Source: Bradyrhizobium macuxiense (GTDB taxonomy: Bacteria > Pseudomonadota > Alphaproteobacteria > Rhizobiales > Xanthobacteraceae). Taken from it: DNA of 64,000 nt. Location of the stretch: positions 124,001 to 188,000 of the forward strand of contig NZ_VITY01000013.1 in assembly GCF_007993935.1 (NCBI RefSeq), in the 5' to 3' direction. This document shows, piece after piece, positions 50,572 to 58,298 of this stretch. The notes below the pieces were generated by a model that was not told the origin of the DNA, did no database searches, and saw nothing but the letters and a program-made list of their open reading frames with translations. Each line of letters begins with the position of its first letter. Within the stretch, counting starts at the first letter, position 1. The position numbers and the translations under genes are program-made.

Positions 50572-50871
50572 ATGTGCAAATTATCCGCTACCGCCGCGTT
50601 CGCGACAATTGCGATTCTGCTGACGCCCGCGGCGACCGTCGCCCAAGGCACCGGGAGCGGCAGCGGCTCGACAGCCAGCCCGGCATCGCCGCAAGTCACG
50701 TCACCGCCGCGCGGCACCAACAGCGCCGGTACCGCTCAATCCTCCGGCCGGCTCAACTCCGGAGAGGGCGTCACCACAGGCGCGGCCTCGAGCGAAAGCT
50801 TCGACAAGGCGATCGCCGATGAGAACAAGGCGGTCGAGCAACGGCTGAAAGGCATCTGCCGCGGCTGTTAA
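50572..50871 (+). CDS. small secreted hypothetical protein
   Basis: A 99-residue protein with a signal peptide (MCKLSATAAFATIAILLTPAATVAQ, cleavage about 24) and a low-complexity Gly/Ser/Thr-rich segment, ending in SFDKAIADENKAVEQRLKGICRGC. GAGAGTTGCC precedes the ATG. Periplasmic or exported. Similar short 'DKxxxxENKxVDxxLKGICRGC' proteins are common in Bradyrhizobium; role unknown. Confidence 0.7.
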   Translation: MCKLSATAAFATIAILLTPAATVAQGTGSGSGSTASPASPQVTSPPRGTNSAGTAQSSGRLNSGEGVTTGAASSESFDKAIADENKAVEQRLKGICRGC

Positions 50872-51027
50872 CTTTTGACGGCTGTGCCTTGATGAACGCG
50901 GGTCGCGCAGAAGTGAGCGCGACACGGGCGCGCGGGTCGAAGCTGCGATCCTAGATTGGGTTAGCATGCGCGGGACGCGGCGGACGAGGCTTGAAAAGAA
51001 GAGCCTTGGAAAGAGGAGTAACGGGTG

Positions 51028-51525
51028 ATGTTGCGTAAAACGATGATCGCCTTGCTGGCGACGGTCTCGGTCGGCCTGTTGACGGTCGACACCGCGTCGG
51101 CGCGCGGCGGATTTGGCGGCGGTGGTTTCCACGGGGGCGGTGGCTTCCACGGCGGCGGCGGTTTCGGCGGCTTCCACGGCGGTGCATTCCGCGCCATGGG
51201 CGCGGGCGGCGGCTTCCGGTCGGCTGCGATCGGCGGCGGTTGGGCTGGCGGCGGCGGTTGGCACGGCGGTGGCTGGCATGGTGGCGGCTGGCACCGGCGC
51301 GGCTGGGGCTATCCGTTCGCGGCGGCAGCGATCGGCTTCGGGCTCGGCTACGGCGCCTACGATTACTATGATGGCTACTACGGCAATCCGTACTACGCCG
51401 GTTACGGCTACGACGACGGCTACGGCTATGGTTATGGCTACGGTGACGGCGGCTGCTACGTCGTGCGCCGTCGCATGCTGACACCGTATGGCTGGCAGAT
51501 CCGGCCGGTGCAGGTTTGCAACTGA
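51028..51525 (+). CDS. glycine-rich secreted protein
   Basis: A 165-residue protein. The signal peptide ends at DTASARG (about residue 25). Then come GFGGGGFHGGGGFHGGGG-type repeats with many His, followed by an all-Gly/Tyr block (YGYDDGYGYGYGYGDGG) and the C-terminal CYVVRRRMLTPYGWQIRPV with two Cys. This layout is frequent in rhizobial exported proteins, with no proven role. The ATG at 51028 is preferred to the GTG directly before it. Confidence 0.75.
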   Translation: MLRKTMIALLATVSVGLLTVDTASARGGFGGGGFHGGGGFHGGGGFGGFHGGAFRAMGAGGGFRSAAIGGGWAGGGGWHGGGWHGGGWHRRGWGYPFAAAAIGFGLGYGAYDYYDGYYGNPYYAGYGYDDGYGYGYGYGDGGCYVVRRRMLTPYGWQIRPVQVCN

Positions 51526-51724
51526 GCCATCCCCTGACGCATGGCCGGTCCATGCGATCGCCATGCTGATGGTCTTGGAATGTTTGGCGCGGCCTCGGTG
51601 TCTTGATGCCGAGGCCGTCGCGCATTGGTATGCAGCTTGCTTTGCGTGACGGCAGTTGCGTGAGCGCGTCGCGAATACACATGGTCCGGCTGCGGTTGGA
51701 GCCGCGCCTCAGAGGACATCCGAG

Positions 51725-51874
51725 ATGCTGACCATTCCTGATCTGACATTGCTGTTCATGGTGGTTGTTTCGAGCCTTGCCGTTGCGCTGGTCTACATGC
51801 TCCACGAGCTCGAGCCGCAGCTTGCGCGGTTGCGGCAGAAGGGCGGTCGCGTCATGCGCGATCGCGTCAAGTAG
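51725..51874 (+). CDS. small single-pass membrane protein (49 residues)
   Basis: MLTIPDLTLLFMVVVSSLAV begins a single membrane segment of about 20 residues, then a basic helix HELEPQLARLRQKGGRVMRDR. The ATG at 51725 follows AGAGGACATCCGAG. Too short for a family call; the composition fits a genuine bacterial small membrane protein. Confidence 0.5.
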   Translation: MLTIPDLTLLFMVVVSSLAVALVYMLHELEPQLARLRQKGGRVMRDRVK

Positions 51875-52310
51875 GCGACAATGCCGTTCGCTGCGCGATA
51901 GCCGTTGCCAGATGCAGAGCCGGTCAGCCGGGCCCGTCGTGCTGCTTCGGCTAGGGCGTTTTCGAGCAAAGGGTGTCGGGAGCCAAGCCTTGGTGGGGCA
52001 GTCCCGAGACCGGGATTCCAGCGCCCCAAAAAAACAAGGCCGTCGACGTAGTATACCGTCAACGACCTTGCCAGCCCCGGATATTGAAATCGGCTCACGC
52101 CATCCGGTGATTTAAGGATGACTCGGATTCGAAGTCGGTTATGTGAACCAGTTCACAAAGTCCGGATTAATTCACGGTAACGGGCACTCAAGCGAGGCCG
52201 CCGTCAGCAGGCCTGGAGTTCGAAAGTTCCACCTTAGCTGCTGATCTTGTTCGGGATTTGGCGCATTTTGATGGCCGGTCTGGTGTCCGGACGATCGTCA
52301 TCTTCGGTCG
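51875..52310. other. 436-base gap with an orphan minus-strand terminator
   Basis: No protein frame is convincing. It holds a strong terminator read on the minus strand (52027-52067) with no gene directly before it, and a GTGAAC-CA-GTTCAC inverted repeat (52143-52156). Together these suggest a small RNA gene or a long 3' leader of the coiled-coil protein gene. Confidence 0.5.
52027..52067 (-). terminator. strong intrinsic terminator on the minus strand
   Basis: Read on the minus strand, CAAGGTCGTTGACGG, a loop of about seven bases, then CGTCGACGGCCTTG followed by TTTTTTT. The stem is 13 pairs, three of them G-U. It is about 245 bases beyond the stop of the nearest minus-strand gene (52311). 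Confidence 0.85.
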
Positions 52311-52820
52311 TCAACCGCGCGACCTGTGGCGCTTGCGGTTGGCACTCCTTGTGGCCTTCGACCGCTTGCGCGGCTCGGGCTCGGCGGCCGGCTCATTGGC
52401 CTGCGCGCTCGCCAGTGACTGGCGCAACCCCTCGACCTGCTCGGTGAGTGCAGCGACCTGGTCGGACAGCCTCTTGGCGTCGGCCTGCTGCAGGGCGAAC
52501 TGCTTGCGCATGGTCAGCAGCTGATCCTGCACTTCCTGCAACTGGTCGATGGATTCCTGCTGGGTCGCCTCCATCCCCTTGGTCTTTTCCACCAGGGCCT
52601 CGGAGACCTGCGCGGTCCGCGCCTGCAACTGGCGGACGGCGACCATCCGATCGGTCTCGGGCACGTTGCCGCTGAAGCTACGCCACAGTGCGATCGAGCC
52701 GATCCCGAACAGCACGAGCACCAGCGCCACGGCGCCGATCGCGATCGGCTGCACGCCAGTCAGGCTGCTGGCTTGTGAATTCCGGGGGGCAAGTTCGACC
52801 ATGCGACCAGAACCGGACAT
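52311..52820 (-). CDS. membrane-anchored coiled-coil protein, hypothetical
   Basis: A 169-residue protein. One membrane segment (PIAIGAVALVLVLFGIGSIALW) is at about residues 23-44, followed by a long coiled coil rich in Gln/Glu/Leu (TEDRMVAVRQLQARTAQVSE-like heptads through residue 140) and a very basic tail (KRSKATRSANRKRHRSRG). Start at ATG 52820 or 52802; neither has a strong ribosome site. It lies 125 bases downstream of fabA on the same strand, where fabB is often found in rhizobia. No link to fatty acids is evident. Confidence 0.6.
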   Translation of the reverse strand: MSGSGRMVELAPRNSQASSLTGVQPIAIGAVALVLVLFGIGSIALWRSFSGNVPETDRMVAVRQLQARTAQVSEALVEKTKGMEATQQESIDQLQEVQDQLLTMRKQFALQQADAKRLSDQVAALTEQVEGLRQSLASAQANEPAAEPEPRKRSKATRSANRKRHRSRG

Positions 52821-52945
52821 CAATTGAAAGGTTCGAAATAGCACAACCTTGCCGCGGGCAAAACCCGGGGTGTCAGGCCGATGGCGCGGGGGCTGCAAAA
52901 TCCGCCGCAAATTCCGGGGCTTCTGCCCCAAAACGGGACTGTGCC

Positions 52946-53485
52946 TTAGCCCGCGGGTGCGATCAGGCCGACCCTCATGTCCTTTGCCAGATAGACGCAG
53001 GCGCCGTCGGCGAGCACGCGGCCATCGGCGATGCCCAACACCAGGCGGCCGCGCCGGACCTGGCGCATGTCGACCTCGTAGCGCACCAGCCTGACATCAG
53101 GCGTGATGTGCCCCCGGAACTTGACCTCGCCGACCCCGAGCGCGCGGCCTTTGCCCGGCGAGCCCGACCAGCCGAGCCAGAAACCGATGATCTGCCACAT
53201 CGCGTCGAGACCGAGGCAACCGGGCATCACCGGGTCGTCGGCAAAGTGACAGGCGAAGAACCAGTGGTCCGGTGCAACGTCGAGTTCGGCTGCGACGCGG
53301 CCCTTGCCGAACGCGCCGCCGTCGATGCCGATATCGGTGATGCGATCCATCATCAGCATCGGCGGTGCCGGCAGCTGCGCATTGCCGGGGCCGAAATAGC
53401 CGCCCGCGCTCGAGCGCAGCAGATCCGGCTTGCTGTAGGACGATTGCGGCGTGTGAAAATCGTGCGGGTTGAACAAGATGGCCAC
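52946..53485 (-). CDS. fabA: 3-hydroxydecanoyl-ACP dehydratase/isomerase
   Basis: A 179-residue hot-dog-fold enzyme. The active-site His is in FFACHFADDPVMPGCLGLDAMW and matches FabA, with Asp in CLGLDAMW. FabA dehydrates 3-hydroxydecanoyl-ACP and isomerises the product, the branch point of anaerobic unsaturated fatty acid synthesis. It starts with GTG (53485). In rhizobia fabA normally precedes fabB; here the next gene is a coiled-coil protein. The TetR gene ends 24 bases upstream on the same strand, so both are one transcript. Confidence 0.88.
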   Translation of the reverse strand: MAILFNPHDFHTPQSSYSKPDLLRSSAGGYFGPGNAQLPAPPMLMMDRITDIGIDGGAFGKGRVAAELDVAPDHWFFACHFADDPVMPGCLGLDAMWQIIGFWLGWSGSPGKGRALGVGEVKFRGHITPDVRLVRYEVDMRQVRRGRLVLGIADGRVLADGACVYLAKDMRVGLIAPAG

Positions 53486-53509
53486 CGACCTTGGGGTTAA
53501 AGTTGAACG

Positions 53510-54139
53510 TTAGGAGCGGCTGCGCCGCGTGGCTTTTGACTTGATGGGCGCGGGGCCGGCCGGCAGCCGCAGCGCGGCGGCCATGAAGGCCCAGATGTCG
53601 TCGGTGAGCCTTGCCGGATCCGGCCGCCGGTCGGCCGTCAGCGCGCCGATCAGCGCCTGGCGGATGCCGCCGATCATCAGCGCGATGGTGAGGTGAGGGT
53701 CGAGCCCTTCGGGCACGATCCCGTCGCGCTGCGCGGCTTCGAGCATGCGCGCACCGGCCGCAAGCTGGCGGCCGGTGAAGGCGGTCTCGACGTCGAGGAC
53801 CTCCGGTGTGCGGCTCAGCGGGCCGATCACGAGGGGCGCGAACGGGTGCTCATAGTGAAAGGCGACATAGACGCCGATCCGCGCCTTCTCCCGGTCCGCC
53901 CAGTTCGTTGCGGACGGCTTGGCGCCGCCGAATGCCGCCTCATCGAGGCGCTCGTAGAAGTCCTCGACCACCGCGGCGATCAGGCCGGCTTTCGATCCGA
54001 AGTGGTGATAGGCGAGCCCGACCGAGACCTGCGCCCGTCTCGCGACCGCCTGCATCTCGAGGTGTCCCTGGCCTTCGATCAGTTCCTGTTGGGCTGCGGC
54101 GAGCAGCCGTTCGCGTGTCCCGAGACTTGTTGCGCCCAT
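53510..54139 (-). CDS. TetR family transcriptional regulator
   Basis: A 209-residue repressor-type protein. The helix-turn-helix lies in MQAVARRAQVSVGLAYHHFGSKAGLIAAV (about residues 27-55), the standard TetR DNA-binding block. The C-terminal ligand domain is helical and unassigned. A perfect 18-base palindrome lies 15 bases upstream of its ATG, suggesting autoregulation and control of the divergent gene. Co-transcription with fabA suggests it senses a fatty-acyl ligand, by analogy to FabR/DesT. Confidence 0.88.
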   Translation of the reverse strand: MGATSLGTRERLLAAAQQELIEGQGHLEMQAVARRAQVSVGLAYHHFGSKAGLIAAVVEDFYERLDEAAFGGAKPSATNWADREKARIGVYVAFHYEHPFAPLVIGPLSRTPEVLDVETAFTGRQLAAGARMLEAAQRDGIVPEGLDPHLTIALMIGGIRQALIGALTADRRPDPARLTDDIWAFMAAALRLPAGPAPIKSKATRRSRS

Positions 54140-54153
54140 CGCTTATCCGTTGC

Positions 54154-54171
54154 TGAATTGAATTCAATTCA
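54154..54171. promoter_or_regulatory. perfect palindromic operator for the TetR regulator
   Basis: TGAATTGAATTCAATTCA is a perfect 18-base palindrome between the divergent TetR gene and the gene at 54241. Size, position and symmetry fit a TetR-family operator. Binding by this TetR is inferred. Confidence 0.75.
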
Positions 54172-54240
54172 ACCGAGCCGATACTAGGATGTCAAGCCTC
54201 GGTCCGCCGGACGGCCGAGCGAACCGGCGAAAGGCGTGCG

Positions 54241-54651
54241 ATGGCGTTTGCGATCAAGACCGAGATCCGTGAACCGCGGGCGAAGGCGTTCACCTTCGCC
54301 GCGCAGAAGACCATGTATGGCGGCAAGCTGATCGTCGCCGGCGACGTCGTGTTCGTATTCGCGAGCGAGAACGAGGGCGGCAACGGCCTGATCGCGCGTG
54401 GGATCGTCATTTCGGCCGAAGCGGTGCCGCGCAAGGCCGGCATCGCCAGGCAAACGCCGCGCGTCGGCATCGCGGTCAGGTGCGTTGCGTTGGCGAGGCA
54501 GCCGCTCGGACGCGACCAACTCAAGCGCTTCAAGGTTTGGGATGACGGCCGGCCCGAGACCGAGCTCAACTTCAAATTCTATCGGCAGGCCACCAACAAG
54601 ATCGTTGGCATCACGGATCAGACGGCGGCCTTCCTCGAGCGCTTCTTCTGA
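54241..54651 (+). CDS. conserved hypothetical protein
   Basis: A 136-residue protein with a beta-rich pattern: AKAFTFAAQKTMYGGKLIVAGDVVFVFASENEGG then LIARGIVISAEAVPRK. The layout (small barrel with a conserved Lys/Tyr/Gly core) recalls EVE/PUA-like domains that bind modified bases, but the match is loose. The gene is divergent from tetR across the palindrome, so it is a likely member of that regulon. No signal peptide. Confidence 0.65.
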   Translation: MAFAIKTEIREPRAKAFTFAAQKTMYGGKLIVAGDVVFVFASENEGGNGLIARGIVISAEAVPRKAGIARQTPRVGIAVRCVALARQPLGRDQLKRFKVWDDGRPETELNFKFYRQATNKIVGITDQTAAFLERFF

Positions 54652-54774
54652 TCGGCAGTCCCCCCAAAATGGTTGCGGCCAGGCTTTGGGGGAAGCCTGG
54701 CCGCGCGCGAACCGGTCTGGGACGGGGAGGGGTGGGGATGTGACCGGGTCGCGAACTCGATTCCCTGTTGTCGC

Positions 54775-55389
54775 TCAGCGCGAGCTGGCGGTTGAAATTG
54801 CGGGGCGGCTGTCGCCGAGCGAGACCCACACATTGGGATCGCTCTGCGATTGCCGCTTGACGAAGCGGTAGCCGGTCTCCGTCCAGGCGACGATGCTCTC
54901 GTTCTGGTTATCGAGCACGAACTCGCCCTTGTCGGTCTTCACCGTCAGCACCGCGTGGCCTTCGCCCTTCTTGTCGCGCACCACCGTGATCAACAGCGCC
55001 TCGCGCGGCCAGCCGGCGTCCATCAGCATCTTGCGCTTCAGGAGCACGTAGTCCTCGCAGTCGCCGTAACCGTCGGTCGGTAACGACCATTTCTCGATCA
55101 CGCCCCAATGATCCATGTCGGTCATCGGCTTGATGGATTCGTTGACCCACTTGTTGACCCGCACGAGGTCGCGCCAAGCGGTCTGCGACATCACGATGTC
55201 GCGTGGTTGCGTCTTGCCGCCGCGGCACTCGGCGGGATTGTCGGTACAGAATTCGACCCAGCCGATCGGCGAACGCGCAACGTCACCCAGGCTGGCGTAG
55301 ACCACGTCGCCGGCCTTGGCCGACACGCACGTCGCAAACAGAATGGCGGCAACCGCCAAACCTTTCCCCTGTCCCCTGAACCCAAACAT
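54775..55389 (-). CDS. bacterial transglutaminase-like cysteine peptidase (BTLCP, LapG-like)
   Basis: A 204-residue exported protein with a signal peptide ending SAKAGD (about residue 26). The catalytic Cys is in DGYGDCEDYVLLKR, His in GEGHAVLTV and Asp in EFVLDNQNES. This is the DUF920/BTLCP family, whose best-known member, LapG, cuts large adhesins in the periplasm under control of c-di-GMP receptors. A second Cys pair (CTDNPAEC) could form a disulfide. Upstream lie two adjacent inverted repeats (55493-55561), and a PilZ gene is next on the same strand. Confidence 0.87.
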   Translation of the reverse strand: MFGFRGQGKGLAVAAILFATCVSAKAGDVVYASLGDVARSPIGWVEFCTDNPAECRGGKTQPRDIVMSQTAWRDLVRVNKWVNESIKPMTDMDHWGVIEKWSLPTDGYGDCEDYVLLKRKMLMDAGWPREALLITVVRDKKGEGHAVLTVKTDKGEFVLDNQNESIVAWTETGYRFVKRQSQSDPNVWVSLGDSRPAISTASSR

Positions 55390-55492
55390 CGTAGCCCCCG
55401 TTCTTCTTGTTGGGACCACGTTTCGCACAAAGCTTTTGCGCCGCCGCTAAGTGCGCAAAGTAGATTTGACGCGAATACTGGTAAAAGCTGCG

Positions 55493-55561
55493 GCGAATTC
55501 GATCTGTACTTGAATCGAATTCGCGTAAAATTTGAAACAACTGCAATTGATTCAAATTTTA
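55493..55561. promoter_or_regulatory. two adjacent inverted repeats upstream of the BTLCP gene
   Basis: First: GCGAATTCGAT (55493-55503) and ATCGAATTCGC (55514-55524), spacer ten bases. Second: TAAAATTTGAA (55526-55536) and TTCAAATTTTA (55551-55561), spacer 14 bases. Both arms are perfect at 11 bases. They start about 100 bases before the BTLCP ATG and are candidates for regulator binding or cruciform structure. Confidence 0.5.
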
Positions 55562-55649
55562 TGCATTAACATCGCAAGCGTTGCGCCGGCGCGGTTTGTT
55601 GCGCCAAACGGCGCGGCCGTTAACCGCCGATTGTGCCGGGCCAAACGCG

Positions 55650-55687
55650 GCGAAGGCGGCCACCGGTGCACCGGAGGCCGCCTTCGC
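55650..55687 (-). terminator. strong GC hairpin after the PilZ gene
   Basis: GCGAAGGCGGCC and GGCCGCCTTCGC form a 12-base perfect stem, with an inner CCGGTGCACCGG palindrome. It lies 35 bases after the PilZ gene stop. No T-run follows on the minus strand, so it may be an RNA-stabilising or attenuating hairpin instead. Confidence 0.55.
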
Positions 55688-55721
55688 AGGCTGAAAACGG
55701 GGGCTTGAGCGGTTTTCCGCT

Positions 55722-56339
55722 TTACCTCGCGGTAACGCTCTCTTCGAGGGTTTCCGCGGACTGCTCGTGGACGAACTCGAGCGCGAAGCCTTCCTCGAGG
55801 TTTCGCACCACGCGGGCCTGCACCCGGCCGAGCATCACCAGCGACTTCAGCGGCGGGCGGTTCTCGGCGGCGATCGCGGCGCCGGAGAGAGAAAGGTCGA
55901 TGATGCGGCAGGTCATCCGCGTGCCGTCTTCCTGGGTGAGCAGGGCGATCGGGTTGCGCGGCACGATACGGTCGTGGCGGCGATCCTCGGGCAGATTGAG
56001 GATGTCGCGGTTGGCGAGCCAGGTGAGCTGGGCGGCGAGCTTGTCGCGCTTGCGCGCGGTGGCGCCGATCGTCATGGCAAAGCCGTTGTCGATGATGCGG
56101 GTGATGCGGCCCTCGACCCGGCCGATATGGTCGAGATAGGCGATCACGCGGTCGCCGACATTGCCGATACCGGGTGCCAGCAAGGCGAGGCCGCCCGGGG
56201 ACATGTTGATAATCTGGCAGGGAAACTCGCGCCGGTCGGGCAGCATGTAGCGGCCGAGCAGGTGCACCTTGACGCGCTGGAAGCGGCGCCGCTCCTCGGC
56301 AACGGGGACGACGTTAGTTTTCTTCTGTGCAAACGACAT
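55722..56339 (-). CDS. double PilZ domain protein (c-di-GMP receptor)
   Basis: A 205-residue protein with two PilZ-like halves. The first has RRRFQRVKVHL (R-x-x-x-R) and IINMSPGGLAL; the second has RRHDRIVPRNPIALL and IIDLSLSGAAIA. The first half carries the c-di-GMP binding motifs R-x3-R and (D/N)-x-S-x-x-G; the second is close but has DLSLSG. It should bind c-di-GMP in the cytoplasm. Start chosen at ATG 56339 (MSFAQKK). The next gene on the strand is a LapG-like peptidase, which may act in the same surface-attachment circuit. Confidence 0.87.
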   Translation of the reverse strand: MSFAQKKTNVVPVAEERRRFQRVKVHLLGRYMLPDRREFPCQIINMSPGGLALLAPGIGNVGDRVIAYLDHIGRVEGRITRIIDNGFAMTIGATARKRDKLAAQLTWLANRDILNLPEDRRHDRIVPRNPIALLTQEDGTRMTCRIIDLSLSGAAIAAENRPPLKSLVMLGRVQARVVRNLEEGFALEFVHEQSAETLEESVTAR

Positions 56340-56472
56340 CACGACAAACCCGGCCACCGTCCATTCGGAGCCCCGATGACCCTAAAGCTGATAGGGTTAA
56401 CGGGGCGTTACGGTTGTGAAATGGAACCCGGACACGGAGCGAGAGCGTTCCCGTGTGCCATACCCAAATGCG

Positions 56473-58035
56473 TTAGGCTCCTCGATACGCCGCGTCAGGT
56501 TCTCCGAACCATCGCGCCGCGGCTCGAGCAGTCTCCTGCAGATCCGGCTCGATGTCTGTGGCCCAAGCCACAAGCCCGTCAGGGCGCACCAGCAATGCGG
56601 TCAAGCCCAGCCGATCCCGGGCGTCGCTTGCGACATAGCCGATCCGGCCTCGCCAGCGATCGGCAAGCGCTTGCAAGGGCGCGCGCGGGCCAAAGTCCAG
56701 CAGCAGGCTGCGCCCGTCTCTGAGTCGTTCGCCGAGCCTCACTCCGCAAGCGAGCTCGAAGTCCGGCGCGCTGCGGCCCACCAGCGGATGGCCGCCGCCG
56801 AGTTCGTGGCGCAGCGAAACGCCCCACACGCGCTCGGCAAAATATGTCGCGCCGTCGGGCGTTGCGATCAGATCGCGAATGATGGCTTCGAGCGCGCGCG
56901 TGCTCCGGGTCGGCCGCATCAGCGCGACCTGCGCGCGCGACCAGTCGAGAATCTGCGCGCCGACCGGATGCCGCTCGCGCGAATAGCTGTCGAGCAAATC
57001 CGCCGGCGCGTCGCCGCGGATGGTGGCTGCGAGCTTCCAGCCGAGGTTCATCGCATCGCCGAGCCCGAGGTTGAGCCCTTGGCCGCCCAGCGGAGAATGG
57101 ATGTGCGCGGCGTCGCCGGCGAGCAGCACGCGTCCCTTCCGGTATTCCGTCGCCTGACAGGCGCGATCCGTCCAGGTGGTGGCAAGCTGGAGCGCCGTCA
57201 ATTTGACGTCGGTGCCGGAGACGCGGCGCAGGACCGCCTGCACATGCTCGCACGTGATCTGTTGGGTGCGGTGGAACGCGCCGCCGTCGAACTCGACCAT
57301 CGCGATGATGCCGGGGCGCGCGTAGGTGTACATGCCGGTCGGCGTGTAGTGGCGGCCCGCGGCGAGCTCGTCCGGATCGGCGATCTCGACCACGGTCGAA
57401 TAACCTGTGAACTCGGGGTCGGTGCCGGCGAAGTCGAATCCGGCCGCCTTGCGCACCGTGCTCCGGCCGCCGTCACAACCGACCAGCCAACGTCCATGGA
57501 ACGTCTCGCCGCCAACGCGAATGGCGACGGCGTCATCCGACTGCTCGAGTGCCTCGACGCCCGCGCCGCGCCTGATCTCGACGCCCATCCCGGTTGCGTG
57601 CGCGGCGAGGGCGAACTCGAGCGCCGCCATGTCGACCGCCATGCTGGTGCCGGCCGGGCTCGGCAGGCGAAACGGCCATTGCGACGTGTCGATATCGTCG
57701 TGATAAAACTGGATGCCGGCGAAATGGCCGGCCGGGCGGCGCGGCTGTTGCATCCAATGCGCGGCGTTCGATGCGTTGCTATCCGAGCCTTGCTTCGCAC
57801 GCTGGACCGCCGCGATCTCGTCCAGCATCCCGCGACGATCGAGGGCTTCGATGGTGGGCGCCGAAAGGCCGCGCATGCCGAACGGCAGCCGCTTCAACGG
57901 CGAGCGCGGGTCCGCGGCCTGCTCCAACACCAGGACCGACAGCCCAGCAAGCCGCAGCTCGCAGGCAAGCATCAGGCCGACGGGCCCGGCACCGGCAATC
58001 ACGACATCATGGGGAAGGTGGTGGTGGTTGTGCAT
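56473..58035 (-). CDS. FAD-dependent aromatic hydroxylase (phenol hydroxylase-like)
   Basis: A 520-residue flavin monooxygenase. The FAD motif is VVIAGAGPVGLMLACELRLA at residues 11-30, the DG motif LVGCDGGRSTVRKAAG, and the second FAD motif VLLAGDAAHIHSPLGGQGLN. A C-terminal thioredoxin-like domain (LLLDFGPRAPLQALAD...) marks the group that includes phenol hydroxylases and RdmE/TfdB. Likely NAD(P)H-dependent aromatic or polyketide ring hydroxylation. Start at ATG 58035 with AGGAGCC upstream; an open frame continues further without conserved residues. Confidence 0.9.
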   Translation of the reverse strand: MHNHHHLPHDVVIAGAGPVGLMLACELRLAGLSVLVLEQAADPRSPLKRLPFGMRGLSAPTIEALDRRGMLDEIAAVQRAKQGSDSNASNAAHWMQQPRRPAGHFAGIQFYHDDIDTSQWPFRLPSPAGTSMAVDMAALEFALAAHATGMGVEIRRGAGVEALEQSDDAVAIRVGGETFHGRWLVGCDGGRSTVRKAAGFDFAGTDPEFTGYSTVVEIADPDELAAGRHYTPTGMYTYARPGIIAMVEFDGGAFHRTQQITCEHVQAVLRRVSGTDVKLTALQLATTWTDRACQATEYRKGRVLLAGDAAHIHSPLGGQGLNLGLGDAMNLGWKLAATIRGDAPADLLDSYSRERHPVGAQILDWSRAQVALMRPTRSTRALEAIIRDLIATPDGATYFAERVWGVSLRHELGGGHPLVGRSAPDFELACGVRLGERLRDGRSLLLDFGPRAPLQALADRWRGRIGYVASDARDRLGLTALLVRPDGLVAWATDIEPDLQETARAAARWFGEPDAAYRGA

Positions 58036-58298
58036 GAACGGCTCCTGTGTCGGTGTTCGACCGGAGCGGTTCGTCGGGTTGAGAACCACACGGACGAACA
58101 ATGGACGCCTGGATGGCGTCCGGTGTTCGTCGTGGGGATCTCATGCACGAGGCAGGAGACCAGAGCTTTCGTTCGAAGCGACTTCGTTCACGAAAGGACT
58201 TGGGCTTACCAAACCAAGTCTGCCTTTTCCGACAGGGGCGATATAACGGCATCGCGCCGGATCTGCAACCCGCGTGGCGGACCGCACCAACGCGTTCG

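Larger units (their letters stand above)
55390..55721. other. intergenic region with three inverted repeats
   Basis: This 332-base gap is unusually AT-rich in its middle (55470-55570). It has two tandem inverted repeats (55493-55524 and 55526-55561) and one strong GC hairpin (55650-55687). There is no reading frame of note. Confidence 0.6.

Noticed and set aside
51113..51460. Tandem DNA repeats in the glycine-rich protein gene
   Set aside because: The GGC/CAC/TAC repetition follows from Gly/His/Tyr-rich protein repeats and is not an independent element.
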